A stretch of 64,000 nt of DNA from Onchocerca volvulus (Eukaryota > Nematoda > Chromadorea > Rhabditida > Onchocercidae): the NCBI GenBank assembly GCA_000499405.2, contig HG738137.1, forward strand, positions 26,341,832 through 26,405,831, in the 5' to 3' direction. Below are positions 39,375 to 51,873 of this stretch, piece after piece. Each line of letters opens with the position of its first letter. Positions within the stretch are counted from its first letter, which is position 1. A program made the translations under genes and the position numbers. Under the pieces are notes generated by a model, which was not told the origin of the DNA, ran no database searches, and saw only the letters and a program-made list of their open reading frames with translations.

Positions 39375-42300
39375 ACGGTCGTAGAAGACGAAAAGACTGC
39401 TGTATATATGAGAATGAGTCTCCAGCTGCTAGAAACACCGCCGTGACCAATTCTTCTATCTGGAAAAAAGCAAATAAAACTAAAATTATATCAAATGTGG
39501 AAGTATGTGATCTAAATGTTCATCCAAGCAAATCAAGTTAGATTATTCAAATACTTTGATTTTGAGCTATGCTTAACTGAAATCAAAACATGTGAACCAT
39601 ATTCCTATGAATTACTATGTACAGCATGAGATTCTAAAACTTTTCTGTCTCTCAATCTCAATTTTAAGAATGAAATAAATAAGTCAATACAAACATAAGT
39701 CAAATAACAGCGGATGAAAAAGTCAATGTATATATGTAACATACTTACATCAACATAACATAAGTCAATAAAGAAAAACATATGCAGATGTAAAAAACAC
39801 TTATTTACAAAGTACTTCATGCATATATAGATGTACACACATACACGTAAACATAAGATTAGAAAACAAACTTCTTCAGAAGATGTATCAATTGTACTGA
39901 TATGTTGAGCAAAATGATTACTGAAAAATGAAATTTGTCGTCCGATTAGACTATAGAAATCAGAAAACGGTTCCTGTTTCACTGCGGTAGCCGTAATTAA
40001 CAGCAACTGCCCCAGTTTATGAATTGATTGCACAGTGTGAGCGGTAAAATCAGCCAAACATTCTGTAAATGATAAAATGATATTTTGGAAACAAGTGAAT
40101 ACAGTGTAAACGTAAAACCATAATTGTTCTCATGCCTTAAATTCTGATTTAAAACTAAAAGTAAATAATTTCAGAGAAAAATATAACAAACAGTAGCTTA
40201 AAAGAAGACGAAATACCCAGGAAAAGTGCCAAAATCTGATCGTTAGAATCAGACAATCCTTCTAAACGTTCTTGACACCGCCTATAGGAATCCATCAAAT
40301 CCGAACCCTGAAAGAAACATTGCATTGAATTAATCTTGAAGATAAACAAGGTCATCCATTAAAATAAAATATAATTCAATATCCTTTAATTCAACAATAT
40401 AAAACAAATGAAAACCAGCCTCACGTTGTAAGGGAGAGCGATGGCTAATAATATTTCTTTGAAATCTCGCAAGAAATATTCTTGCTGATTTTCCTGATAT
40501 TCTTCTAAAGTATTCGCCAAATCCTCAGCAAAAATTTCATCTACTTCTCTGAAAAGATAAAACAATAATAAATAGCGAAATGTTGAAATTAAACTTAAAA
40601 ATCACAAATTGAAGATTTAAGTAACTCAAGAATCAATTCCTTTTATGTAATTTATAACTTTTCTGGTGGTAATTCCTTGATCAGTAAATACTCAGCTCTT
40701 ATTTTCTTTCGAGTATAAAAAAAAATTTCAAAGACCTAGATTATAAATTAGTGTATTCGAAAAAACATAAGCAAATTTCAGAAAAACGATAATGTACCTT
40801 CTTCTTTGTGGTGGAATTTTCCTTAAATAATTTTTTGAGAGCATTTCGAGACCTTCCAGATGATGAATACCACTAAATTTCTCAAAGAAATCAATAAATG
40901 TAAGTTCACGGTTTGTAATACAATTAGTTTCAAGTGCCACCTCTTCTGTTCGATTTTCGCGTAGCTCTCGTAAAACTTCGGACAAATTTTGACCTCTTTC
41001 CGGCTCGAAAATAAATCGTCTTTTCTCGGAACCCTAATTTTCAAATACTGAAGAATAAGAAATCGATAATTTATATTTCATATAAATCCAAAAGAAAACA
41101 ATAATTGGGATACCACCATTTCTTTCATCTGTGCACTTTTATTTATACATATCATATTAAAATTAAAGTAATAGTCAAACCTGTTCCGATACGGTCAGTT
41201 TTTCAAATGTTTTTTTGCCAAGTGCTTCAAGTACATCTAACGAACCCGTTACAATGTTAGCCCCAAAACCTGCGAACAGCTTGCTGTATGATTTTATGCT
41301 AGAGTTAGTTATTTCCTCTCTTTCCTGGAAAATTCAGCATTTCAAATAGAATTCAATTCTATGAAACGACAAAAGAATTCAATTCTGAATTTTAAGATGC
41401 TGTGTTAAATTAATACGTCCTGAATTACAGCAGGAATAAACTCATCAAATATAAAATGAAGTGCTAAAATAAATACCACCTTCGCAACTTTTACAGAAGC
41501 ATTCGCAGGGCTTTCTGTCCACTGGTTTTTTACTAATTCCTCTGGTGTGGGCAATCCAAGACCTGATTCGACAGCACTGGATATGTTTGTTAAACCTTCT
41601 CCTGAAAGAATGTAACGTTTAAATGGAAACAAATGAAAGTAAAATTCAAGAAATTTAAAGAAAAAATTTGGCAAATTAATAATAAGATGTTGAATATCAT
41701 CATCTGTGCGATATAAACATTACTAACCAACAGCAGCGACCACATCACCAAATTCAGCCCAATTCCAGAAGGATTTGTTAGTCCTGACTTCTTCTTTTTT
41801 GAGCCTAAGCTGAAGCATACAAAAAGGATTTACATAAAATTAAGTAGTACATGGGAATCACTGAAGTTTTCCTCTGTTATTTAATTAGATGCCACTGTTT
41901 CCTCAAAACTGGATTAAGCACAATCATAATGGCCCTTCTGGATAAGATTTACAGACTTCAATCATTATTTTATTTCATCCTTTTATTTTAAAAATTCCAG
42001 CGGTTCGAACATAAAAATACTGGAATATTAACCTCTAATTTTGAATCAGCAGTAATTTGATTTTCCTCATCAGACGCGAGCATCGGTGGCAGTTCTCGGT
42101 TTTTCTCTAGAATCCCGACATCATTCTCATCCTTTCTCGGATATTGCAATTCCCAATCATCCCATCCATCATGAACAATATCTGTTTTTTCTTCAGAACG
42201 CTCCATTTTCTCTATTATATTAGCATTCTCCACATCATCCGTATTCTCCATTATAAGTTCCTGTTCAGAATTCTTACTTCCAAATGTTTTATCATTATCT

Positions 42301-42883
42301 ATCTCACAATTTTGCACTTTATTGTCTTTAAATGTGTTTATTTCGAATATTTTTTTGTCCTTGCGGGAAATTTTATCGGACTTGTCATTATTTTCCGATC
42401 TCGATATCTTCCCGTTTCCTATTTTATTACTTTTTGAAGTAGGCCATTTCAGTATTTGAGAATCGAGCGTTTTTCCAGAAGAAACACCGTCTATTTCCAT
42501 TTTTTGGATTGGTATTATTTTCTTCATTTTTGAATCAAAATGAGCTTTGTCCATTGATAAACAATCATAATTTCGTTCTTTTGGAATAGGTTTGCATTTC
42601 GAGGATTCCTAGAAAGATGATAAATCTTGAAACATTTTTTTCCAGTTTACAGATAATAATGTTATGCTTCCGATGCTTCCGATATTCCGGACTTATTATC
42701 TGAATATTTATATTCCATCTCATTGTATCCATCGAATTCATATTTATTATCTTGGAAAGCACTCACCTTTCTTCCTTCATCAATCTCTTCATTTATTACA
42801 TTAGTATCACTGATATTTATCTCTTCCCGATCCGACAAACTACCAACCGCACTGTGAAATGATTCCGTATCCGAATCTGTCAT
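39361..42883 (-). CDS. FAM114A: FAM114A family protein (Noxp20-like)
   Basis: Animal proteins of this family associate with the Golgi and RAB2; molecular role poorly defined. Eleven exons: 42767-42883, 42033-42608, 41728-41809, 41480-41601, 41181-41324, 40798-41033, 40659-40697, 40425-40548, 40217-40307, 39872-40062, 39361-39459; 1821 nt, 606 aa. The N-terminal third is acidic and disordered (TESFHSAVGSLSDREE) and has the DGWDDWE tryptophan block. Family blocks follow in order: SAVESGLGLPTPEELV, GSLDVLEALGKKTFEKL, LSEVLRELRE, HHLEGLEMLS and the terminal LVTAVFLAAGDSFSYIQ. Met at 42883 is chosen because a strong TTTTAG acceptor ends one base before it, fitting trans-splicing; a Met five codons upstream lies before that acceptor. 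Exon 40659-40697 (39 nt) rests on phase and alignment only. Confidence 0.85.
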
Positions 42884-43814
42884 TCTAAAATTAAACATTG
42901 TGTTAGGTTTCAGAAGACAGAAATATTATAAAGCATTTACGAGCGTGCACATTAATATATTATTAATGAAATGTTCAGTAGGATCGCTTGCCTGATACAT
43001 AAAATTTTGATTCTGAAAAAAAATCCCATATAATTAATTCGCAATAAGAAAAGCATATTTCTCCTTCTCTTTTTTCGTCTTCCCACACTTCTTAACCCAA
43101 GCTAACTCTCCATCCTTAATCTTCAGAGAACAACACTTCCTGGAAAAGCCAACTCCACATATATATATATTATATTACGATTCCCGGACCGTAAAATATT
43201 CATCGGCCTAGCGCAAGCAATAAAAAAAAAATTTCTTTTTTTCAATAATTGAGTTAAATTGTAAGAAGTATGGAATTGGCATGTCATGTTTGCTCTCACA
43301 ATTGACCCTGTAATATGAGGGGTGTCATCATTTATAGATGCCATGATCCGTAGAAACGATTATCTATAAAGGTCATATTATGTCATCACTCACATCGGCT
43401 TCTTGTGTCATATCAAAACGGTGCAAATACAAGATGCCTGTCGCGATTTCGATTCCCGTACTACAGCTAACATTATTACTTTTACGCAGAAGCTGGTGCA
43501 TATATTCCCCTTCCTTATAACCTTCAAGTTCGTCAAATTAAATGCATGTTTCTAAGTGACCTGGCGAAATCTCTCACGTCTAAACGGATTCTTCCCAAGA
43601 GTTTACTTGGCATTATGCTCATCCAGAAATAGACAAATTATGTTTCCTTATTACTTCTCCTATGCTCTCTCAAAAAATTGATATACTTTATATTTGGGAT
43701 AGTCTGGACTTTTACCGAAATCAACCGTTATAATTGTGATAGTTTTGATAGAAAAACAGAAACAGTAAAACAAGAAATTTATTCAGAATTTAAAACTGTA
43801 ATCAGCAGAAATGA
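42884..43814 (-). other. Spacer between METTL9 and FAM114A
   Basis: About 0.9 kb with no supported coding sequence. AATAAA on the minus strand (43788-43793) lies about 22 nt past the METTL9 stop and is the likely polyadenylation signal. A short AT dinucleotide run sits near 43158. Confidence 0.55.
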
Positions 43815-46800
43815 CTAAAGCGAAGTGAAATCTCGATTTGATAATGAATTGTTTGGAAAGATATTCGAGAAACTGCTCCCAACGAAATTGATATTCATCG
43901 GTTTTAGTAAAAATACAGCATCATCAAGACGGTAAAATGGCTGAAATATTTGAAATTATGAACTTCGGATCTTTATTCCACTTTAGGAAATTTATTCCAA
44001 TGAAGGATTTTCCAGTTTGGGGAATTCTAAATCGATGAAAATTAATCTCGAAAAAAGTCGGAATTTTCGGAAATCTTATGATTTAAAAAACTAGAAATCT
44101 GGAATTATTCTTTAATGAAAAAATCAAAATAAAATAGATGGAAGCAAGATCATACTCTTCTCAAATCTCCTTCGCTTAGATAAGGTAGTTTGCCCCATTT
44201 CAACAATTCAAATCCTGCTGGTTCCAGAATATCAGTTACTAACGAATTTGCCTGCTCCTCGAAGGTTTTACCTTTGATCGAAATTTTTATGTCTAAAAAA
44301 GAATTTGCATTAATTAATCAAAATAATGAGCAATATTTCCCGATATTTTAGTGTAAAATTTGATACTGAAAACTTTATACAAAAGTAAAGATATGTAAAT
44401 TCACAAATAAGCATAGCTTGTACTGATCTATTTGTGAAACATGTCATATATAAAAAATTATCTCTAGATAGCGAAAGTCCTTGAAGCTTTATATTTGGTA
44501 CCTGGTCGATTTGTACGACTTGTAGGATGAAATTCCACATACTGATGTAACGGCAGAACAACAGCCAACAACAATAAAGATTTTGAACGTAAAGTCATCG
44601 AATGTAACTGAGCTAATAACAAAGATGGATTGTAATGACGATCTAGTAGATTAAGTGCTGAAATCAAGTGATACGTCCCAGATTGATGCCACATATCCAT
44701 TGAAACAACTCTGAATCCGCGATGTTTCAAGCGCCATTCCATTACCTTTAATAACGACAAAAGACTTCTCAGAATATACATACTTTATAGAATATACATA
44801 CATACTTCCGAGAATATATATACTGCTCATGAATATAAATATTTTATAAATTCTTATAATTTCGAATCCAATAATTTTTTTTTTAATTTGTGACTTATAT
44901 ATTCACGATATCATCTTGATATTTTCCTCACCGCAATGCACCAATATTTAATTAGGATATGTTTCAAGAAATTTGAAGCAACTAACAACTGAAATTATCT
45001 TTTGAAGATTTACTATATTAAGTTAACTTAACAAATCCGATTCGAAACATCTCAAAGAAGATTCTCCAATTTCTGAAATAAGGAAACAAAGCGATCTAAA
45101 GAATATCGATCGAATCACTAAATTCACCTTGGAAGCTTCTGTAACTGAAACTATATTATACAGTCGTGCCATCACAGCCGTTATTTGACCATCTCCAGCA
45201 CCCAAATCCAGAAGCTGAATGAAAACATTTCTTTTCCCTCTTTAAACAGAAGTTAACTGCAAAAAATAGCGATTCAAAAGAATCGCTATTCTTTTGAATA
45301 TCCTAAACCTGAAAAGTTCTGTTGAAAATATCCACAACAGTACTTGATTCTGAATACAGAAATGAACTGAAACAAAAAAATGAAATTTAATGAAAACATT
45401 CACCATTTTATCGTGAGAAATCCATTCATCTGGAATCTCCAAGAATTCTTGCAATTGATTCAAGGAGAAAAGATGCATGCCACCGCGAAACAGGATACCA
45501 TTAATACTTGTTTTCGTTAGTAATACTGACAAAAATGAAGTAACCAGCGCATAACAGATCTCAAATTTATAAAGTCTCCTTAAAATAATAAAAAAAGTTT
45601 TGGGAAAAATTAAAATTAATGTTGGGGTAGTCATAATTCATTCAGAAAAGTATTAGCAATTTATGACGATTTTATCTATCTTTCTACATAATACTTTTCA
45701 CATCATAATCACTTTCAATCGAAAAGGTGGAAAAAAAGTGGGAAAGAAAAACCAAAGTACAGAATATTTGGAGAATAACAGCTCCAACTGAATTACTATA
45801 TGAACAAGAATAGGAATAATAGCATTACTATTACCAAAAAGTTTCTTCTGTTGAAGAAACAATCATCAATCACCAGAACATAAAGATTTTTTCTCAAAAT
45901 ATAAACTATTCATAATTTCTTTCCCAGAGATATTACATTTATCAGGAACGCCTTCAAAGGGATCTTATTGCAATCGATTTTCTTATTATAACCGAAAAAG
46001 AAATTGCAAAGAGTAAATAGAAGAAAAAATAAAAAAAATGAATACCTGTAAACATAATGAATTACTGGTTTCAAGAGAATTGTCTAGAAATATTTCCACA
46101 TCCTCATCCATGTAGAACTGATGAAATTTCTCAAGCATATATGAAGTTACGGCAGTCCTTGAAATCAAAAGCAATAAATGAATATTGAAATTAAAAGCAA
46201 TAAATGAATATTTTCCCATTCTCTTTTTGTCGGTTTAGAACAATTTGCAAATCCATTAGATTAATTTGATGTCCTTTTATCTATGTAGTATATATCTTGC
46301 CGGAAAAGTTGGCGGGGTTTGCGGCACAAACGAATCTTTGGTGAGAAAAAGCCTTATTGTTGGACGGAAAATTTCTTCTTCTTGAATAATACAAACTGGA
46401 TAACTGATCAAAGAATTATTCTTCCTTTGTTGATAATAAAACAAAATAGTTGTGCAAGATTGCCCATTGATTGTTGTTGAAACTGTCGATTGTTATAGAA
46501 CGCGCTGATTATTGAAGCTGATATGCATAGCCAAAAATTTGTGTCCAAAAATCCGCTAGACTAGAATGATTCCTCTCCAAAGTCCGGTTCTTATATCCTT
46601 TCAGGATCTCTTCTTTCCTGATTTCCAAGTTGTCGCGTCTTGATTGGTCAACCTCCTCTTGTTTCCCTATTAATCCGAGTATTTTTGCGGCAGTCATGTC
46701 CATCATCTCGGCGAGAAACATGTTATCCTTTGTGGTGAAATATGTTTCATCTTTTGGTGATGAACCTGATTACCATTTTTCAACGGGAAACATGTTTATC

Positions 46801-47043
46801 CTTTTGTTTAGTTGTTTTAGAGGAAAACATGTTTATTGACTTATTAGTCCATTTGGAACTAAGCGCTTCTTGAACTTTACTACTCTTTGTTTATATTAAT
46901 TTTCGGTTTTTTCCAACATATCTATCAATACAGATAACATACTTGTCAATATAGTACCATTCAGAATGATCACCGGCAAGCAGTCGATCGTCCAATTCTT
47001 CTTTTTCCAACAACATACGTGCAATCCGTTGGCTACGAAACAT
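43815..47043 (-). CDS. METTL9: METTL9 (DREV) protein-histidine N-methyltransferase
   Basis: SAM-dependent enzyme that methylates histidine in His-x-His motifs in vertebrates. Seven exons, 46943-47043, 46046-46157, 45404-45559, 45128-45214, 44502-44745, 44156-44292 and 43815-43940, close in phase to 320 residues (human 318). Collinear blocks: SEWYYID near the N-terminus, FLDNSLETS, KTSINGILFRGGMHLFS, SAM motif I LLDLGAGDG (residues 124-132), VTEASKVMEW, the DVISCLNLLDR-like HLISALNLLDR, VVLPLHQYVE, GKTFEEQANS, LPYLSEGD and the final YRLDDAVFLLKP. The human N-terminal secretory-type leader is not evident; Met at 47043 is the first in frame and follows an in-frame stop nine codons upstream, so an extra 5' exon is possible. 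A C-terminal tail of about 26 residues follows the family end. Confidence 0.9.
45265..45290. repeat. Perfect inverted repeat in a METTL9 intron
   Basis: AATAGCGATTC, AAAA, GAATCGCTATT: 11-bp arms around four A, between exons 45404-45559 and 45128-45214. Confidence 0.85.
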
Positions 47044-50000
47044 TGCAGCCAATGCCACCTCATTTAGAGTTCATTACAATGACCTTAAAAATTTTCTAAA
47101 GCTGAAAATAACTCAGTGAAAGTTCTCTATGCCATTACTTAATCAAATACCAATCCGTTCAAATCACTACTTTGTCCAACAATGTCAAAAGTTTGTCTGT
47201 TTTCAATTTTATTTTTCAATTTTATAAGTTCGAATTATAATTTTACCAGATTGAAATCAAATCATGTCAGCTCATGTCAATATTGAAAAAAACTGTATGT
47301 TTAAAAGTTATGATTAATACTTTCATCTAGAAATCTATTTTGTTTCAACTTTATAAATTCAAATTACAATCTCATAAAATTGGATTTCATATAACCATTG
47401 AAAAAATTGTGGGAAGAGTAATGAATTCTCATAAATTAGATAAATACTCTAAAGAATATATTTTTTTACTCAACAGCGATATAGAGTACAACTATAATTG
47501 GTGTCCTCCAATACACTAAAGCTTGTAGAATTTAATCCCAAATCTTAAATTTCCAATAAAAACTAATAACAAAACTTGAAAAATGAATATATGTGAATTT
47601 TATTATAATGGTAATGAAATAAGCGGCGTAATGTGGATCTATTATAATAATAACAAAATTGGCATAAACTGTGATTCTATTTTGGATTTAAAGAAAGTAT
47701 TCTCTGAGACGTCGTTTTCACGAAGATTATGGTAGACAGAAGGGAAGGAGAAAGAAGAGTAAAATTAATGATAGGTTAAGCCCAAACATTACTTCATAAG
47801 CTTAATTGCAATGGCAAGTGGCATAACTGCATGATAATTGTATTGTTATCACTTAAGTTATCACTGATATTGTTATCACTTGAGAACTCACATTCATCAA
47901 CCTAAACACTTCATTCAACAACTTCATCACATCATTGTTCTCGTTACGTGTCTAAGATTATTCGACATCACAACAATCGCTCATAAAACTGCGTGCACTA
48001 ACAACAAGAACCATCCCACACAAATTCACAAACATAAATCATTTTTCGACCAGTGAATTGTTCGAACATTGCTCGTTTGTCCAGGAATGCAAAAAACCGG
48101 TTTCTACGGTGCATCAAGAAAGATTCCATGTAATTTAATCAATATACGGGATCGAATGTCCAAAACATTTTCCGAGTGATTTCGTTTCGTTGGAGTTTCA
48201 TTCTGGTTGACTTCAATTTCAGTTATCCGAATTTAAAAATCAATGGTTCAACTTAACAAAATCTCCACCATATTCAATTTACTTCATCTTCAATTTTATT
48301 GTTTCGAATTGAATATTTAATTTCTATTGCCGAACTTCTACAATGTTCACTGATCTTGCTTCGCAATCGCTTAATCGGAGCCAGCTGTTCATATCTATCC
48401 GGACAAAAAAACCAGTTCGAATCCATCAATGACGAAACTGAAATGGACATGCGGTCAAAGTATTCTGAATCAGGAACAAGTCTGTAGTCTTTATGTTCTT
48501 AGAGGGAAAAATCTATAATAAATGAGACGGATAAGAATGGAGCGAGAAAGTGAGAGAAAGAGAAGAAATTTGTGATATTTTCTGAAAGATCACAACATTC
48601 TTGAGACTGGGAACTCGCGTTTTCCGGTAGCAAAAAAAAAAAAAAAAAAAAAGTCCGTTCCCGATTGATTCATTCCAGTGATTTTTAATTTTTCATCTGG
48701 GCGTCTAAAATTTCACGAATGATTCATTTCCTATTTCAGTTAATGATTCATTTCTTTGGATTTTTTCCTGCCTTTAACCTCGCTCAAATTTCTTGGCATC
48801 ATGAAGGGTCATGACAATTCTTTGGTCACTATTTGCAGTATGTTTTACAATCCACGAACATACTTGAGAAAATGGATCTTCGAAAAGCATTCTTTAATGA
48901 CAACTATAAATTGTCCGTTTAATTCTCTCTTCTCATCTTTCCTTAATGCGACAATAACTGTTTTGCTTATTTAAAGCTTACGGAGATCAGTATTTTCATA
49001 TTAATACAAGGTTTCCACTTCGCGTATCAACAAAATATAAATTTATAAAATTCAATCAGGAAATATGTGATTTAATATAATGGTAATATCGGTTTCGAAT
49101 TTCACTTAAAATCTTTTCTCTCTTTTTCTTTTCTTTTTCTTTTTTTTTTTTTTTTGGTCAATTGATCAAGAAAAAGGGCGAGTTTCTGTTTAATTTCTGT
49201 TAATGCCCAAACGACAGAACATTATTAACTGGGCGAAGAAGGGCTGGGAGAGAATGAAATGATTCAAAACACCGCAAACTAAACGAAAGGTTAATTAAAA
49301 AGAATAGTTTGACGATGGTTGGTTCAATAAGATTACTAATTTTGATTTCTATCGGGTGAAAGCATAATATAATCATGTATTTATATCTATACTTAATTTG
49401 AATTAGGTTCAGCAAAAATTTAATACAAATTTCAAGTGATCCCATTCATATTTGTGCATAAACCTAGAACTAAATTCATAGTTTTAAGTAGGTCAAAGGA
49501 CTTTCACATCGAAACCAAGTCCAGGACGCTATAAGGCAGGAAGCTCCGACAATCCATAAATTTGGTGCACTACTATATTGATATTAACGAAAGAACAAAG
49601 ATCGGCAATTCTTTGGCATGTAAAAAATTATTTGAGGAGGAAGGATGATTTATGCTTTGGACAAATGATAATCATTAATTGATTCTTAGTGCCGAAAAAG
49701 CGATTAATTGTTACAGTTAATGGTTTAATATGTTCTTTGCGATAGCACTTCGATCGATGGCTTCAAGATAATATCGCATCTTTTAGGCTGGTACTATCAC
49801 GGTACCGACCATTTTCGGGTTATCAACCAATAAGTTATTGCAAAGTACGTTCCGTTCTTTTTTTTTTTTTTTTTTTTTTGTTCTCCTTCTATCGGATTAT
49901 TAACGATGGAAATATTTTCATCATTTGTTTTCTGAAGAAATTCGCCGTATTTCATCATTTCTTAAACAACCCTACGAAATATCAATAAATTTTTATTATT

Positions 50001-50987
50001 TATTGATTTCTGAGTTCATCTATCAATTACATTCATTAGCAAATGAGTACTAGGTGAAATATATGAGATTCTTTACAGATAAGGGGAAATATGAAGAAAT
50101 TTGTTCAGACTAGGGAATAAGTCTGAATTCAGGAATATAAAATAATTCTGAATTCCATAGATCGATGGATGATTTCTGTGGAAAATTACGGGAAAACAGT
50201 AATATTAATATAAAAATGGGAAGAGAGTTAAGTTATATGTCACTGTGTATTATTTATGGTTATAAAAGCGACTTGTTCTTGGTAAAAACGATAAAGAAAT
50301 ATGGTACTCGAAATAAAAAATCGAGACTGGAACAGTCTTTATATGATTATTTTCAACTTGTAATTACATTAATGAAACTATGCTCTTATTCCATTCCATT
50401 ATCGGCTGAGGTGAAACTGAGCAAAATTTTCACCTGCGGTATAGTCATTATTCTTTAATGTGGTATTCCGCTATTATAGTAATATGCTGACCCTATAGGT
50501 GAGACTTAGTACTTTGAATTTGAGACTTGAAATTGAGACCTTTTAGCATTTTCCATTAATGGTTGAACTTTAAGTACTTTTTACTATATTTCGAACTGTT
50601 AATAATATTTCAATCGAATGTATGTCAAAAAGTCATAGATGGTTTTGGGACGAAAAAGTAAATGTGAAGTGCAAAAAGAACAGTTCTCAACAAATAAATG
50701 ATTCAGATGAACTATTGAAAGTGGGGAAGATGATAGAAGGCTGGAGAAATAGAGAGAGTAAGGTAACGGTACCGAAATAAAATGAACGGGTTTCTCGAAA
50801 TTTTTACTTTTTATATCCAAAGACCCGAAAATATTTACGCCGTCTGTTTCATTTATTTTTAAATTCGTCAAATACTTATTACAGAAATTGTGCAAAGAGT
50901 GTAGATAACAATAGACGAAAAGGAAGAAAGACAGCGTACAAAAATATAAAACGGTTTCAAATTTTTATGTGTGTGTTCGGTGGTCAA
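47044..50987. other. Long divergent intergenic region, METTL9 / TBC1D24
   Basis: The largest gene-free stretch (3.9 kb), between two divergently transcribed gene groups. Poly-A/T tracts occur near 48630, 49141 and 49859. Open frames at 48299-48487 and 50165-50458 show no family resemblance. No TATA box or other named promoter element is identified. Upstream alternative first exons of the TBC1D24 gene could lie here. Confidence 0.5.
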
Positions 50988-51810
50988 ATGTCAGGAGATC
51001 ACGGTAGCCCCGCGATGAGATCATTTCATCGTAATAGCTTGATTGCATTCCGTCGTAACAACTTGGATAACTTGTATCAATCATTTATCAGGCGCAAGAA
51101 ATCGGCTAATAAAAGGAAAATGACAGGTAAAACAATATTTTTCTTCCCTTTTATGTAGAGTGGATTTACCGTTTAATCATTTTTTTTGGAAAAGTTTTTG
51201 TTGTTTAATAGTTTTGAGTGCTTCGATTTTTTTCTTTTTTTTTTTTTTTTTTTTTGGCAAATTCATTCTTGTTTCTTAATTTATAATAAATATTAATTTT
51301 TACTAATTCTTTCAGAATTTTAAAAATGTATTAAAATTTTCATTCCAACATTCTTTCTTACCATTAACCATTTTTCCGGTCTTTTAATACTAGAATATAT
51401 AACTGGTTGCATATATTTAATCCGTATGGTAAATGAAATCTTTAAATGAAACAATTTCACGGCTGAAATTATCAAGCTTTCTCAGGAATTCAGGTCATAT
51501 CGTAAATAAAACTTTTCTCTAATTTATCGTGAGGGCAAAATGGTATATCTTCATACTTTAAATTTTAACCCTTCTAACCTGTCAATGAGACCATAATGCT
51601 ATTTTTTTTTTTGCCGATATTATTTCCTCTGTGTTTCTAGTCTGAATTTTAATGTCTAATATCAATCATTAGACGGCATTATGTGATAATCGGAACTTCA
51701 AACTGTATAATATCACCTTCGATATGGTACTTTAGATCTGTAAGTATTCCATCTTGAAACTATCTAATGCTGTCCGCGCTAACATATCTTTCCCACCATT
51801 AATTTTATTA

Positions 51811-51873
<63 letters not shown>

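Noticed and set aside
39605..40057. 150-codon minus-strand frame in the FAM114A gene
   Set aside because: Only its first about 62 codons are a real exon; the rest is intron read-through rich in Phe/Ile/Cys.
45560..45580. Acceptor TTTTAAG at 45579 for METTL9 exon 3
   Set aside because: The phase does not match exon 2. The TTTGAG acceptor at 45560-45561 closes the frame and gives the same spacing as human METTL9.
48299..48487. Alternative first exon of TBC1D24 (NDETEMDMRSKYSESG)
   Set aside because: Phase 1 at a GTCTGT donor would fit exon 2, but there is no in-frame ATG except near the end and the donor is weak.
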